DNA of 64,000 nt from Actinoalloteichus hymeniacidonis (lineage in GTDB: Bacteria; Actinomycetota; Actinomycetes; Mycobacteriales; Pseudonocardiaceae): positions 5,456,001 through 5,520,000 of the forward strand of contig NZ_JACHIS010000001.1 in NCBI RefSeq assembly GCF_014203365.1, in the 5' to 3' direction. The notes under the pieces were generated by a model. That model ran no database searches and was not told the DNA's origin. It saw only the letters and a list, made by a program, of their open reading frames with translations. Positions 1-10,066 of this stretch are shown one piece after another. Within the stretch, counting starts at the first letter, position 1; every line of letters begins with the position of its first letter. A program made the translations under genes and the position numbers.

Positions 1-1
1 G

Positions 2-880
2 TTGCTCGCGGCCGAGGGCATGTTCGATCCGGCGCGTAAGCGCAAGCTGCCGTTCCTGCCGAGCAAGGTGGGGCTGATCACCGGTCGGGCCTCCGCCGCC
101 GAGCACGATGTCATCACCAACGCGACGGCTCGATGGCAGTCGGTCCGATTCGAGGTCCGCAACGTCGCGGTACAGGGCACGACGGCGGTCCCGCAGATCG
201 TCACGGCCCTGCGCGAGTTGGATGCCGATCCCGATGTCCAGGTGATCGTGATCGCCAGGGGCGGTGGCAGTGTCGAGGATCTGCTGCCGTTCTCCGACGA
301 GACCCTGTGTCGAGCGGTGGCGGCCTGCGGGACGCCGATCGTCAGTGCCATCGGCCACGAACCGGACACCCCGTTGTTGGACCACGTCGCGGATCTTCGC
401 TGTTCAACGCCTACCGGCGCGGGCAAGCGGGTCGTGCCCGACATGGCGGAGGAGGTCTCCAGAATCAGTCTGCTGCGGGACCGGGGGCGGCGTGCCCTGC
501 ATGGTTGGGTGGACCGTGAAACCCGGTTGTTGACGTCCTTGCGCAGCCGTCCGGTCCTGGCGTCTCCGCTTGTTCCACTGGCACATCGGGCGCAGGAAGT
601 GGCAACATTGCGCGAGCGCAGCCTTCGTGCGGTGCTGACGGGGTTGTTGACCGCGGAGTCTGGTCTCGATGCGACCCGATCCCGATTGACCACTCTCGGA
701 CCGGCAGCCACGTTGGCTCGCGGTTACGCGGTCGTACAACGTGTTGACGCGGATGGAGCTGCCGGGGTGCTCACATCCATCGCCGATGCCACACCGGAGA
801 CGGTGTTGCGGGTTCGCGTAGTCGACGGCGCGGTGCAGGCCATCGTGACACACCCGACTGACAGCGGTGACCGGAGGTAG
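2..880 (+). CDS. xseA: Exodeoxyribonuclease VII large subunit, 5'-truncated
   Basis: Catalytic subunit of exonuclease VII, which with XseB degrades single-stranded DNA in repair. The visible 292 residues are the C-terminal two thirds of a usual 400-450 aa protein; the N-terminal OB-fold lies before the window. The family core is clear: [14 protein letters not shown], then the glycine-rich [12 protein letters not shown] motif and IGHEPDTP, followed by a long helical C-terminal region ending with the conserved LARGYAVV stretch. The gene is followed 2 bases later by a small gene and then xseB, so the three form one operon. The first in-frame TTG at position 2 is an artefact of the window edge, not the start. 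Confidence 0.96.
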   Translation: MLAAEGMFDPARKRKLPFLPSKVGLITGRASAAEHDVITNATARWQSVRFEVRNVAVQGTTAVPQIVTALRELDADPDVQVIVIARGGGSVEDLLPFSDETLCRAVAACGTPIVSAIGHEPDTPLLDHVADLRCSTPTGAGKRVVPDMAEEVSRISLLRDRGRRALHGWVDRETRLLTSLRSRPVLASPLVPLAHRAQEVATLRERSLRAVLTGLLTAESGLDATRSRLTTLGPAATLARGYAVVQRVDADGAAGVLTSIADATPETVLRVRVVDGAVQAIVTHPTDSGDRR

Positions 881-882
881 CG

Positions 883-1311
883 GTGCCCTACCCGGCGAGC
901 AAGCCCACCTTTCTTCCTCTCACCTTGGCTGCGGTAGGTACCTTGCCGACCGCTGTCGAGGAGCCGGCGAGACCGCCTGCCACCCAGATGGTCCGGCAGA
1001 GCGCTGAGGAGGCCGATCGTGCTGCGGCCGACTGCTGGCTCGGGCTGCTCGCGGGCTGCGATTCGCCTGCACGGCGGGATCTGATCGGTCGGCTCCGGGT
1101 GTTATTCGATGCGTTGTCCTCGGAGGCGGGGCGGGATCACTGGCGTGATTCCGCTCATCGGCTGCGAGTGGCCGAGGCGACATCGCGGGTCGGCGACGCC
1201 GTCGATGAGGGAGATGGCGCAGAGTTCGCCGAGGCGATCAACAACTACGACCAGACGGTGGCCACCGCAGTGGTCTCGCTGCGGATCCACCTGGGAAGCT
1301 CGACGGTGTGA
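883..1311 (+). CDS. Hypothetical protein inside the xseA-xseB operon
   Basis: 142-aa protein starting at GTG two bases after the xseA stop and ending in a GTGA overlap with xseB, so it is almost certainly translated in the operon. The first 25 residues are mildly hydrophobic. The rest is alpha-helical, rich in Ala, Arg and acidic residues, with no catalytic motif that I recognise. A gene between xseA and xseB is not part of the usual two-gene arrangement. I cannot assign a function; a link to exonuclease VII is only suggested by position. Confidence 0.75.
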   Translation: MPYPASKPTFLPLTLAAVGTLPTAVEEPARPPATQMVRQSAEEADRAAADCWLGLLAGCDSPARRDLIGRLRVLFDALSSEAGRDHWRDSAHRLRVAEATSRVGDAVDEGDGAEFAEAINNYDQTVATAVVSLRIHLGSSTV

Positions 1312-1571
1312 AGGAACAGGACGAGCAGTCGATGTCGGCCTCGGTGGAACCGGATGCCGAACAGTCCGCGCTGGGCTACGAACAGGCCAGGGACGAGCTG
1401 GCAGAGGTGGTCCGCAGGTTGGAGGCGGGCGGGCTGTCGTTGGAGGACTCGCTCGCACTCTGGGAGCGCGGGGAGGCCCTGGCGACGGTCTGCGAACGCA
1501 GGCTGGCGGGCGCCCGGCAACGCGTGGAGCAGGCGCTGGCAGCCGTGCAACCGCCTGCCGAAGAGCAGTGA
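1308..1571 (+). CDS. xseB: Exodeoxyribonuclease VII small subunit
   Basis: Small helical subunit that binds XseA in exonuclease VII. The 87-aa product contains the family signature: [13 protein letters not shown], then [22 protein letters not shown] and a final C..RL.GARQRVE helix. The GTG at 1308 overlaps the preceding stop by four bases (GTGA), which supports translational coupling. An ATG at 1332 is an alternative start that would give the more usual N-terminus. Confidence 0.95.
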   Translation: MKEQDEQSMSASVEPDAEQSALGYEQARDELAEVVRRLEAGGLSLEDSLALWERGEALATVCERRLAGARQRVEQALAAVQPPAEEQ

Positions 1572-1685
1572 CCCGCCCATCGGGGCACGGCAGCGAGCAC
1601 TTGTCGTCGGGAGATGTTCGGCCGAGTCAGACCCGGCGGATGGCCGCAGCCCATGGTTCGGACTACGGCCTCCGCACCGATGTGG

Positions 1686-2423
1686 TCAGTTCCCGGCTCC
1701 GGGTTCAGTGACCGGCTCGCAGGGCAGAACTTCGCCTTGGCCCTGGCTCACCCCGAGGCCGGTGATGGGCAACGTCCCGGCCGCCTCGATCACCAGTGTG
1801 GTCTCGCCGTCGGCGAAGTCGCCCGGGTTCAGGACGAAGGCCGCATACGAATTGCCATCGGAGTCCATTCCGATCTCGACGGAGGTCGCGCCGTCGGGCA
1901 CAGCAATCGGGTCGAGTTCGGCCCCGGTAGCCGGGTCGTCGGGCCCGGCCATCCCGTCGATCGAGGTCTCGACCCCGTCTTCCATGATACTGCCGCCCAC
2001 CTCGACGTCCTCGTCGATGATGGAATCCTCGGGGCCTGGAGCGGCGGGCTGCTGATCGAGGAACCGAGGCTGCCTGCAGAACTGGCCCTCGGGTAGGTAG
2101 TCCACCAAGGCCGGGATGCCTGCTTCGGCGAGTGCGTCCTCCAGTTCCTCGGCATCCCGGAGATCTGAGATCTCGATGCGCACCAATCCGTCGTTCTGCT
2201 TTTCGACGGAGAAGGCTGCGGTGCTGGTGCCGAGCATCAACGCGACCACTCCGGTGGTTCCGAGGGCGGTGAGCCCGGCAGCGGCGACCAACCGAGGGCC
2301 CCGCGATCGGCGCGCGGGTTGGGGTGTCGGCTGCAGCTGGCTGCTGTTTTCGGCGATGACCTCTTTGAGCTCGACGAGGAGACGGTCCTCGAATCGACGG
2401 GTTGCGCTGCGTTCGCTGGTCAT
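1686..2423 (-). CDS. Single-pass membrane protein, probable anti-sigma partner
   Basis: 245-aa protein encoded directly after the ECF sigma factor with an ATGA overlap (2420-2423). Residues 1-44 are a basic cytoplasmic tail, one membrane helix lies at about 46-68 (LVAAAGLTALGTTGVVALML), and the remainder is an acidic extracytoplasmic domain with two Cys residues, one in EGQFCRQPRF and one near the C-terminus. No zinc-binding HxxxCxxC is seen, so it is not a classical ZAS anti-sigma. Position, topology and coupling suggest that it controls the sigma factor; this is inference. The family resembles CU044_5270-like actinobacterial proteins. Confidence 0.8.
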   Translation of the reverse strand: MTSERSATRRFEDRLLVELKEVIAENSSQLQPTPQPARRSRGPRLVAAAGLTALGTTGVVALMLGTSTAAFSVEKQNDGLVRIEISDLRDAEELEDALAEAGIPALVDYLPEGQFCRQPRFLDQQPAAPGPEDSIIDEDVEVGGSIMEDGVETSIDGMAGPDDPATGAELDPIAVPDGATSVEIGMDSDGNSYAAFVLNPGDFADGETTLVIEAAGTLPITGLGVSQGQGEVLPCEPVTEPGAGN

Positions 2424-3085
2424 GTCCGTGCCTCCACAATCCTGGTCGCGTTAGCGGACTTGCTCTTCGCGGTCGGCCTGCGCACTCCGGTGGGTGCCGT
2501 GCCCGCGTGCTTGTTCGGCGCCGCGTGGTTGTTCGTGCCGGCGTCCAAGTGGTGTCGCATCCGCTTCCTGGCTCGGTGCAGCCGCACCCTGGCGGCGACC
2601 GAGGTGATACCGAGTGCCAGCGCCGCGTCGGCCACCGATAACCCATCCAGCGCCGTCAGTTCGAGTACGGCACGTTCTCCGTCGGCTAAGCGCTCCATCG
2701 CCACCATGAGCGTGCGGGAGGAGGCTGCGGCGTCGATGCGGTCCACCAATGCGGCGATGTCGTCCTCGTCGGCGAGGGCCCGGCCTGCGATCCGGCTCGC
2801 GGCGACGAGGCCTCGGGCGCGGCGCCTGCGCTCCGAGGACACGACGTTGCGTGCCACACCGAACAGCCAGCCGGTGGCGCTACCGCGTCCCGGTCGGTAG
2901 GTGTGGGCGGAATCGATCACGGCCAGGAAGACCTCGGCGGTCAGGTCGGCTGCGAGGTGTGGATCGTCGACCCGACGGGCGACGAAGCGCTGCACCGCCT
3001 CCACGTGGGCCCGGTAGAACCGTTCGAATGCCTGTTGATCGTGCGATATCCGTGCGAATTCTGTCTCGGATTGCTCTGCTGTCAT
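2420..3085 (-). CDS. ECF-type RNA polymerase sigma factor
   Basis: 221-aa extracytoplasmic-function sigma factor. Region 2 is seen at about residues 25-95 (FYRAHVEAVQRFVARR, LTAEVFLAVID, ATGWLFGVARNVV). Region 4 is seen at about 135-180 (ERAVLELTALDGLSVADAA, then a helix-turn-helix with ARVRLHRARKRMR). A C-terminal extension of about 40 residues is rich in Thr, Ala and Lys. The gene is followed by a coupled membrane protein, the usual arrangement of a sigma factor and its regulator. The upstream gap of 234 bases to the DUF4245 gene probably holds its promoter. Confidence 0.93.
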   Translation of the reverse strand: MTAEQSETEFARISHDQQAFERFYRAHVEAVQRFVARRVDDPHLAADLTAEVFLAVIDSAHTYRPGRGSATGWLFGVARNVVSSERRRRARGLVAASRIAGRALADEDDIAALVDRIDAAASSRTLMVAMERLADGERAVLELTALDGLSVADAALALGITSVAARVRLHRARKRMRHHLDAGTNNHAAPNKHAGTAPTGVRRPTAKSKSANATRIVEART

Positions 3086-3319
3086 TCCGTCACCCGCTTG
3101 CCCTCATCGGTTTACGACAGTTCTTGGCTGCGGGCGGGGCAGGTGTTACCGATGTTCGTTTCGTGGTCTTGCCAGTGGCGTCGCCGGGACGCGAGCGCCT
3201 GCCCTGGCAGTCGAGGTCACACCCGGTCAAGGGCAGGAACGCATCAACACCGGGCAGTCAGCTGAAGAACGCCGTATCGCTGTCGCCCGGCTCACCGCTG
3301 CCAGTGTCGAAGAGCTTGC

Positions 3320-3925
3320 TCAGTCGGCGGCGACCACGTCTGCCGCGACGACGGCTTCGGCCATCTGGTGGAAGTCGGACTCTGCGGCGCTCCCGGTGAG
3401 CAGCAGCATCGTGCCGTCGAACTCGGTGACCCAGATGGATTCGTCGCGTTCACCGAGGTAGTGGACCCATTCGAGGTCGGCGGCCGTCACCACGCCCTGG
3501 CCTCTCGGGTCCTGTCGCGCCTCATAGCGGACCAGGGCCCCCTCGTCGGCCACGGCTTGGGAGAGTCGCAGGTAGGAGCCGTCGGGGGTCAGCCAGCCGA
3601 CGCGGACGGCTTGGTCCCCCTCGGGGGTGAGCTCGTCGACGCGCATGGTGGTGGCCTGCCAGTCCGCTCCCGGCTCCGGTGAGCGAACGGGGAAGTCGAC
3701 CCGGTCTGCCGCCCGTGGCAGGTCGGTCTCCAGGTCGACGGTGCGCGCGGGGATGGACTGGGGATCCGGGCCGGACGGGTTGAACGAACACCTGCCCAGC
3801 ACACCCATCAGCACCAGGATGGCCACCGCGAGGAACAGCATCGAACCCACCATGTCCTTACCGGTCAGGTTCGCCCGGTTCGGTTTCTGCAGGGGTGGCG
3901 GGGTCGACTTCGGCACTGTCACCAC
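3320..3925 (-). CDS. DUF4245 family membrane-anchored protein
   Basis: 201-aa protein with one N-terminal membrane helix (about 26-46, GSMLFLAVAILVLMGVLG) and a secreted beta-rich domain. It matches the actinobacterial DUF4245 family, typically encoded divergently from glpX, as here. The GTG start at 3925 overlaps the end of a 72-codon frame upstream, so translation may be coupled. Function unknown. Confidence 0.85.
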   Translation of the reverse strand: MVTVPKSTPPPLQKPNRANLTGKDMVGSMLFLAVAILVLMGVLGRCSFNPSGPDPQSIPARTVDLETDLPRAADRVDFPVRSPEPGADWQATTMRVDELTPEGDQAVRVGWLTPDGSYLRLSQAVADEGALVRYEARQDPRGQGVVTAADLEWVHYLGERDESIWVTEFDGTMLLLTGSAAESDFHQMAEAVVAADVVAAD

Positions 3926-4137
3926 ACCATCGTCTCAGCAGCCGTTCCTCGATCTGTCCCGGCATCGGCTTCCGGCCTGCGCTCCCGCCGCAGGCGTCGA
4001 ACCGGGGCTGACCTGACCGGATCCGCCGATCGCGGGATGCGGTCCCCCTTCCGGGCGCATCGAACGAGTGTGTCGTGCCACCTTGCTCGATCCACGTCCG
4101 CGTCAGCTCCCAACAAGACCGCGATCTCTGCCAACAT
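3919..4137 (-). CDS. Possible 72-aa leader protein coupled to the DUF4245 gene
   Basis: 72-aa frame starting at ATG 4137, preceded by a strong Shine-Dalgarno (AGGAGGG about 9 bases upstream), and ending seven bases inside the DUF4245 gene. The first half is helical and acidic ([20 protein letters not shown]); the second half is Arg-rich without recognisable motif. The ribosome binding site and the overlap favour a real gene or a coupling leader. Against it, the C-terminal half has the look of a non-coding high-GC frame. Confidence 0.45.
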   Translation of the reverse strand: MLAEIAVLLGADADVDRARWHDTLVRCARKGDRIPRSADPVRSAPVRRLRRERRPEADAGTDRGTAAETMVW

Positions 4138-4190
4138 CGACGCACCCTCCTACTCTTCGAACGAGTGGGTCCACCATTCCGGGAGACGCC

Positions 4191-5258
4191 ATGACCACGC
4201 CGCCGCCCGCAGCACACCACCTCGCCGAGCCCGATCCGGCCGCGCCGCATCGGGAGGCTCCGGACCGCAACCTCGCCATGGAGCTGGTCCGGGTGACCGA
4301 GGCCGCCGCGATGGCCTCCGGACGCTGGGTCGGCCGAGGCGACAAGATCGGCGGCGATCAAGCGGCCGTCGATGCGATGCGCAAGTTGATCGGCACCGTC
4401 TCGATGCGCGGGGTCGTGGTGATCGGGGAAGGCGAGAAGGACGAGGCCCCGATGCTGTTCAACGGGGAGAAGGTCGGCGACGGTAACGGACCCGATTGCG
4501 ACGTGGCGGTCGACCCGATCGACGGGACGACGCTGATGGCCAAGGGGATGCCCAACGCGCTGGCGGTGTTGGCGGTGGCCGAGCGCGGCGCGATGTACGA
4601 CCCATCGGCGGTCTTCTACATGGAGAAGCTCGCGGTCGGCCCCGAGGCGGCGGCCTCGGTGGATATCGCGGCGCCGGTGGCGGAGAACATCCGGCGGGTC
4701 GCCAGGGCCAAGCAGATCGGGATCTCCGATGTCACGGTCTGCATCCTGGACCGTCCCCGGCACGAGACGCTGGTCCGGGAGGTGCGGGAGGCCGGGGCGC
4801 GGATCCGCTTCGTCTCCGATGGCGACGTCGCGGGCGCGATCGCCGCAGCGCGGCCCGGCACCGGTGTCGATCTGCTCCTCGGGATCGGCGGAACGCCGGA
4901 GGGGATCATCGCCGCAGCCGCGTTGAAGTGCCTCGGCGGAACGATGCAGGGCAGGCTGTGGCCGAAGGACGACGAGGAGCGGTCCCGGGCGGTGGCGGCG
5001 GGCCACGATCTGGATCGCGTGTTGGAGACCGACGACCTGGTTCGCGGTGACAACGTCTTCTTCTGCGCCACCGGCATCACCGACGGTGATCTGCTACGCG
5101 GGGTGCACTACCGCGCGGGTGGCTGCACGACCCAGTCGATCGTGATGCGCTCGAAGTCGGGGACCGTCCGTTTGATCGACGGCTACCATCGGATCACCAA
5201 GCTCCGCGAGTACGCCTCGGTGGACTTCGGTTCGGCCGGGGACCCCCAGGAGTTCTAA
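4191..5258 (+). CDS. glpX: Class II fructose-1,6-bisphosphatase
   Basis: 355-aa GlpX-type phosphatase that hydrolyses fructose 1,6-bisphosphate in gluconeogenesis. Seen: the metal/substrate motifs [29 protein letters not shown] and [11 protein letters not shown], the [15 protein letters not shown] loop and a C-terminal region typical of the actinobacterial enzyme. The ATG at 4191 is chosen because GGGAG lies eight bases upstream; the open frame runs further 5' but without family similarity. glpX next to DUF4245 and near fum mirrors mycobacteria (Rv1099c-Rv1098c). A strong hairpin follows the stop. Confidence 0.96.
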   Translation: MTTPPPAAHHLAEPDPAAPHREAPDRNLAMELVRVTEAAAMASGRWVGRGDKIGGDQAAVDAMRKLIGTVSMRGVVVIGEGEKDEAPMLFNGEKVGDGNGPDCDVAVDPIDGTTLMAKGMPNALAVLAVAERGAMYDPSAVFYMEKLAVGPEAAASVDIAAPVAENIRRVARAKQIGISDVTVCILDRPRHETLVREVREAGARIRFVSDGDVAGAIAAARPGTGVDLLLGIGGTPEGIIAAAALKCLGGTMQGRLWPKDDEERSRAVAAGHDLDRVLETDDLVRGDNVFFCATGITDGDLLRGVHYRAGGCTTQSIVMRSKSGTVRLIDGYHRITKLREYASVDFGSAGDPQEF

Positions 5259-5294
5259 AGCCCCGCAGCCCTGTTCGACGCTCGACACCACGCA

Positions 5295-5329
5295 ACGGAC
5301 CGGTGGCCACCCCACCGTCACCGGTCCGT
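5295..5329 (+). terminator. Hairpin terminator after glpX
   Basis: Perfect 11-bp inverted repeat ACGGACCGGTG / CACCGGTCCGT with a 13-base loop, 36 bases after the glpX stop. There is no T-run, as is common for actinobacterial terminators. Confidence 0.75.
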
Positions 5330-5380
5330 GAGCCCGGACGCGGGTGCATCCGCCGCAGTCGGCTCGACGTCGGCTCGCTG

Positions 5381-5448
5381 CACCAGCCAGATCTTTACCG
5401 CCCTCTTCGATCCTGTGGTGCACAGGTTCGTTCACGAGAAGAGGGTTC
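5381..5448 (+). repeat. Duplicated leader/promoter region, copy 1 (protease 1)
   Basis: The 68 bases before the first protease match 6494-6561 before the second at an exact offset of 1113 bases with few substitutions. The shared block includes GATCTTTACC, a GCACAGGTTCGTTC-like segment and the AGAAGAGGG ribosome binding site. The duplication therefore covered promoter and gene, and both copies are probably co-regulated. Confidence 0.85.
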
Positions 5449-6312
5449 ATGCGACTCCGAAAGTCCATCGCGGCAGTGTTCGCCGCCGCCGTCGCCCCCG
5501 TCTTGATCGCCACGGCAGGGCCCGCCTCGGCGACCGAGGACGCGGACACACGTATCTCGCAGGTCAGCGAGGCCGAAGCAATCTCGGACGCCGACCGCAT
5601 CGAGACGATGATCGTCGGCGGCCGGGATGCGACCGAGGACTACCCGTTCATCGCGACGTTCATCCGTCCCGACGGCTCGCTGGGCTGCTCCGGCAGTCTC
5701 GTCGACGAGAACTGGGTCGTGACCGCAGCGCACTGCGTCTACGACGGCAGGGTCGATGGCAACACGCTTCGAGTGGGCAGCATCAACGGCGACGAGGGCG
5801 GAACGGTCGTCGACTTCACCGAGATCATCATCCACCCGGATTACGACGACTCCGAGGTGACGCGCGTCGACATGGACATCGCGCTGCTCCGCTTGGAGAA
5901 CCCGATCCCCGACGCCCAGCCGATCACGCTGCAGGCACGGCGTCCCGCCGACGACCAGTTCGGTTTGTTGTTGGGCTGGGGTCAGCAGTGCGCGGAGCCG
6001 GGTGGCTGCGGCCAGGCCGACATCCTCCAAGAGCTGGAGGCTTTGATCGACAACCGGATGGACTGCCAGTACGGATTCAACGCGGAGACCGAGTTGTGTC
6101 ACGTGTCGGCCGAGGGCACCGGTCCCTGCTACGGCGACTCCGGCGGCCCGATGCTGGCCGAGCGCGAGGGCATCACCTACCTGGCTGGTGTCACCGCTCG
6201 CATCGCCTACCCCGGCGAGGACGGCGCTTCGCCCACCTGCGCACAGGGCGTGTCGATCTCGACCGACGTCGCCTACCACTACAGCTGGATCCAGTCGCAC
6301 ATCGCGGCCTGA
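5449..6312 (+). CDS. Secreted trypsin-like serine protease, copy 1
   Basis: 287-aa chymotrypsin-fold (S1) protease. A signal peptide (about 1-29, cut near ASA) is followed by a short propeptide and the mature start IVGG (about 55-58). Catalytic residues: His95 in TAAHC, Asp143 in DMDIALL and Ser231 in GDSGGP. Several Cys pairs are present. The start at ATG 5449 follows AGAAGAGGG; the frame is open further upstream but that stretch is the duplicated leader. About two thirds of the residues are shared with the next gene. Likely an extracellular protease activated by cleavage before IVGG. Confidence 0.93.
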   Translation: MRLRKSIAAVFAAAVAPVLIATAGPASATEDADTRISQVSEAEAISDADRIETMIVGGRDATEDYPFIATFIRPDGSLGCSGSLVDENWVVTAAHCVYDGRVDGNTLRVGSINGDEGGTVVDFTEIIIHPDYDDSEVTRVDMDIALLRLENPIPDAQPITLQARRPADDQFGLLLGWGQQCAEPGGCGQADILQELEALIDNRMDCQYGFNAETELCHVSAEGTGPCYGDSGGPMLAEREGITYLAGVTARIAYPGEDGASPTCAQGVSISTDVAYHYSWIQSHIAA

Positions 6313-6493
6313 TCTAGGACGGTTCTTCGGAGGTGGCGGTCGTGGATCTCGCGGCCGCCACGTCCCAACTCGAGTGTCCGAGGAACCATAAGCAAGGAGC
6401 AGCCGTCGTCAGGCTCGCCGAGGCAGGCTTCGATCGATCGGCGCTCGCCCTAGGCTCGGTCGTTCTGCGATGTCCACGCTGTCCTGTTTGCTA

Positions 6494-6561
6494 CACCAAC
6501 CGGATCTTTACCCCCCTCTTCGACCCTGTGGCACACAGGTTCGTTCACGAGAAGAGGGTTC
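6494..6561 (+). repeat. Duplicated leader/promoter region, copy 2 (protease 2)
   Basis: Counterpart of 5381-5448, offset 1113 bases. The main differences are scattered single bases (GTGGTGCACAGG versus GTGGCACACAGG). It carries the same ribosome binding site spacing. Confidence 0.85.
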
Positions 6562-7413
6562 ATGCGATTCCGCAAGTCCATCGCGGCAGTGTTCGCCGCC
6601 GCCGTCGCCCCGGTGCTGTTTGCCACGGCGGGGCCCGCAGGCGCGAGCGAGGACGTCTCGCAGGTTGATACGGCCGCCATCCAGGCTTCCGGAGCCGACA
6701 ACATTGAAACGAAGATCATCAATGGTGGAGATGCGACCGAGGACTACCCGTTCATCGCCACGCTGCTCCGTCCCGATGGCACGCTGGGCTGCTCCGGCAG
6801 TCTCATCGACGAGAACTGGGTCCTGACCGCCGCGCACTGCGTCTACGGCGACCGGGCCGACAACAACAGCCTCCGCGTCGGCAGCATCAACGGCCACGAG
6901 GGTGGCACCGTCGTCGACTTCACCGAGATCATCATCCACCCGGACTACGACGACTCCGAGGTGACCCGCATCGACATGGACATCGCGCTCCTCCGCTTGG
7001 AGAACCCGATTCCCGACGCCCAGCCGATCACCAGGCACTCGCGTGGACCCGCCGATGTCCACCCCGCCCGGGTGCTGGGCTGGGGCCAGCAGTGCACCGA
7101 GCCCGGCGGCTGCGGCCAAGCCGAGATCCTCCAGGAACTGGACACCATCATCGATCGCAACCTCGGTTGTGAGGGGGGCTTCAACGCCCGGACCGAGCTG
7201 TGCACCAATCCCGGCCCCGGCTTCGGCACCTGTTACGGCGACTCGGGCGGCCCGCTGATGATCGAGCGCCTCGGTCAGTGGGAGCTGGCCGGGGTGACGG
7301 TCCGGTTCGGCTACGCGGGCGTCGATGGTGCATCGCCCTGGTGCGGCGACGGCAACACGATCTCGTCGAGCGTCGCGTTCCACAACGACTGGATCGACTC
7401 GCACATCGCCTGA
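6562..7413 (+). CDS. Secreted trypsin-like serine protease, copy 2
   Basis: 283-aa paralogue of the preceding gene, with a nearly identical signal peptide. The zymogen junction is IING rather than IVGG (about 52-55). Catalytic triad His92 (TAAHC), Asp140 (DMDIALL) and Ser228 (GDSGGP) is intact. It differs most in the loop after the catalytic Ser and before the substrate pocket (NPGPGFGTC instead of HVSAEGTGPC), so specificity may have diverged. A tandem duplicate by sequence; both copies look functional. Confidence 0.93.
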   Translation: MRFRKSIAAVFAAAVAPVLFATAGPAGASEDVSQVDTAAIQASGADNIETKIINGGDATEDYPFIATLLRPDGTLGCSGSLIDENWVLTAAHCVYGDRADNNSLRVGSINGHEGGTVVDFTEIIIHPDYDDSEVTRIDMDIALLRLENPIPDAQPITRHSRGPADVHPARVLGWGQQCTEPGGCGQAEILQELDTIIDRNLGCEGGFNARTELCTNPGPGFGTCYGDSGGPLMIERLGQWELAGVTVRFGYAGVDGASPWCGDGNTISSSVAFHNDWIDSHIA

Positions 7414-7428
7414 TCCTCGAACGCCGGG

Positions 7429-7456
7429 CGTGACGGCTCTCGATCGAGCCGTCACG
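7429..7456. terminator. Bidirectional hairpin between protease 2 and the reductase
   Basis: Perfect 11-bp inverted repeat CGTGACGGCTC / GAGCCGTCACG with a six-base loop. It overlaps the last codons of the convergent reductase gene, so it can end both transcripts. Confidence 0.75.
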
Positions 7457-8438
7457 TCTCGGTGGAGTGGCCGGGAAACAGATGCGCTGCCGGGTCGAGC
7501 GAGACTGCGATGTTGTTCACCGCCGTGGCCGCCTCGCCGAAACCGGTGGCGATCAGCCGGACCTTCCCCGGGTAGGCGGCGATATCACCCGCCGCGTAGA
7601 TCCGGTCTCTGGACGTCCGCATAGTGGTGTCGACGGGAATCGTCCGCTGCTCGACGGTGATGCCCCAGGTCTCGATGGGTCCCAGGTCGGCGACGAAGCC
7701 GAGCGCGGCGATGACCCGTTGGGCGGGAAGCGTGCGGACTCCCCCGTCGGCGAGTCTGATCACCACCGCGTCGAGTCCGCTCGGTCCGTCGTGGAGTTCG
7801 GCGACCTCGGCCTCGGTGATGATCGGCACGCCGAGTTCACGGACGGTACGCACCAGCATCGGCTGGGCACGGAACCTGGCCCGTCGATGCACCAGGGTCA
7901 CGCTGCGCGCGATGGGGTGCAGCGCATGCGCCCAGTCGAACGCCGAGTCGCCGCCACCGACGATGACGACGTCCTCGCCCTCGTGCGCGGACAGGTGTGG
8001 CACGAAGTGCAGCACCGAGCCGTCTGTCCGATTCCCTGCCCCCGGCAGCGGACGCGGCCGGAATTCACCGAGCCCGGCGGTGAGCAACACCGCCCTGGCG
8101 TCGATCCGCAGTCCGTCCGCGAGACCGACCCGGCTACCGCCGTCCGGTAGGGCGACCAGGGTGCGGGCCTGCCTGCCCAGCAGGTAGATCGGGTCGGCCC
8201 GGTCGGCTTGTTCGACCAACGCGGCGACCAGCTCCCGCCCGCGCACCGAGGGGAAGCCCGCGACGTCGAAGATCAGCTTCTCCGGATACATCGCGGTGAT
8301 CTGACCACCGGCTTCCGGCAACGCATCCACGATCACGACCGAGAGTCCCCGGAAGCCCGCGTAGTAGGCCGCGAAGAGTCCGGCGGGGCCCGCGCCGAGC
8401 ACCAACAGGTCGACCTCGTGATCCTGGTCTGCCGCCAT
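7452..8438 (-). CDS. Ferredoxin-NADP+ reductase, thioredoxin-reductase type
   Basis: 328-aa FAD-dependent pyridine nucleotide oxidoreductase. FAD-binding [17 protein letters not shown] is at about 18-34, the [14 protein letters not shown] motif typical of TrxR-like ferredoxin-NADP reductases at about 46-60, the NADPH-binding [11 protein letters not shown] at about 160-170, and the C-terminal FAD motif GDIAAYPGK near the end. The Cys-x-x-Cys of true thioredoxin reductase is absent, which favours transfer between NADPH and ferredoxin. ATG 8438 is preferred because GGAG precedes it; the frame is open to 8471. Confidence 0.88.
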   Translation of the reverse strand: MAADQDHEVDLLVLGAGPAGLFAAYYAGFRGLSVVIVDALPEAGGQITAMYPEKLIFDVAGFPSVRGRELVAALVEQADRADPIYLLGRQARTLVALPDGGSRVGLADGLRIDARAVLLTAGLGEFRPRPLPGAGNRTDGSVLHFVPHLSAHEGEDVVIVGGGDSAFDWAHALHPIARSVTLVHRRARFRAQPMLVRTVRELGVPIITEAEVAELHDGPSGLDAVVIRLADGGVRTLPAQRVIAALGFVADLGPIETWGITVEQRTIPVDTTMRTSRDRIYAAGDIAAYPGKVRLIATGFGEAATAVNNIAVSLDPAAHLFPGHSTET

Positions 8439-8550
8439 CGACGCTCCGCTCTGCGAACTGGCTGCGGGCACTGTGGTGTGGACTACATCCAGGCTATGTG
8501 GTGGAGGTCGCGGTGCTCAGACATACACCCAACCGGTACAAACAGGAGCC

Positions 8551-9975
<1,425 letters not shown>

Positions 9976-9989
9976 TCGAGGATGCACGA

Positions 9990-10020
9990 GGGCGGGCGGA
10001 CCTGATCGGTCCGCCCGCCC
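9990..10020. terminator. Hairpin terminator between fumC and the phosphodiesterase
   Basis: Perfect 13-bp inverted repeat GGGCGGGCGGACC / GGTCCGCCCGCCC with a five-base loop and a T-rich stretch (TGTCGTTCTT) on the plus strand. It sits between convergent genes. Confidence 0.85.
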
Positions 10021-10066
10021 TGTCGTTCTTCAGCGGCGGGTTCGGCCGCCGCGATGTCGGTCCGTG

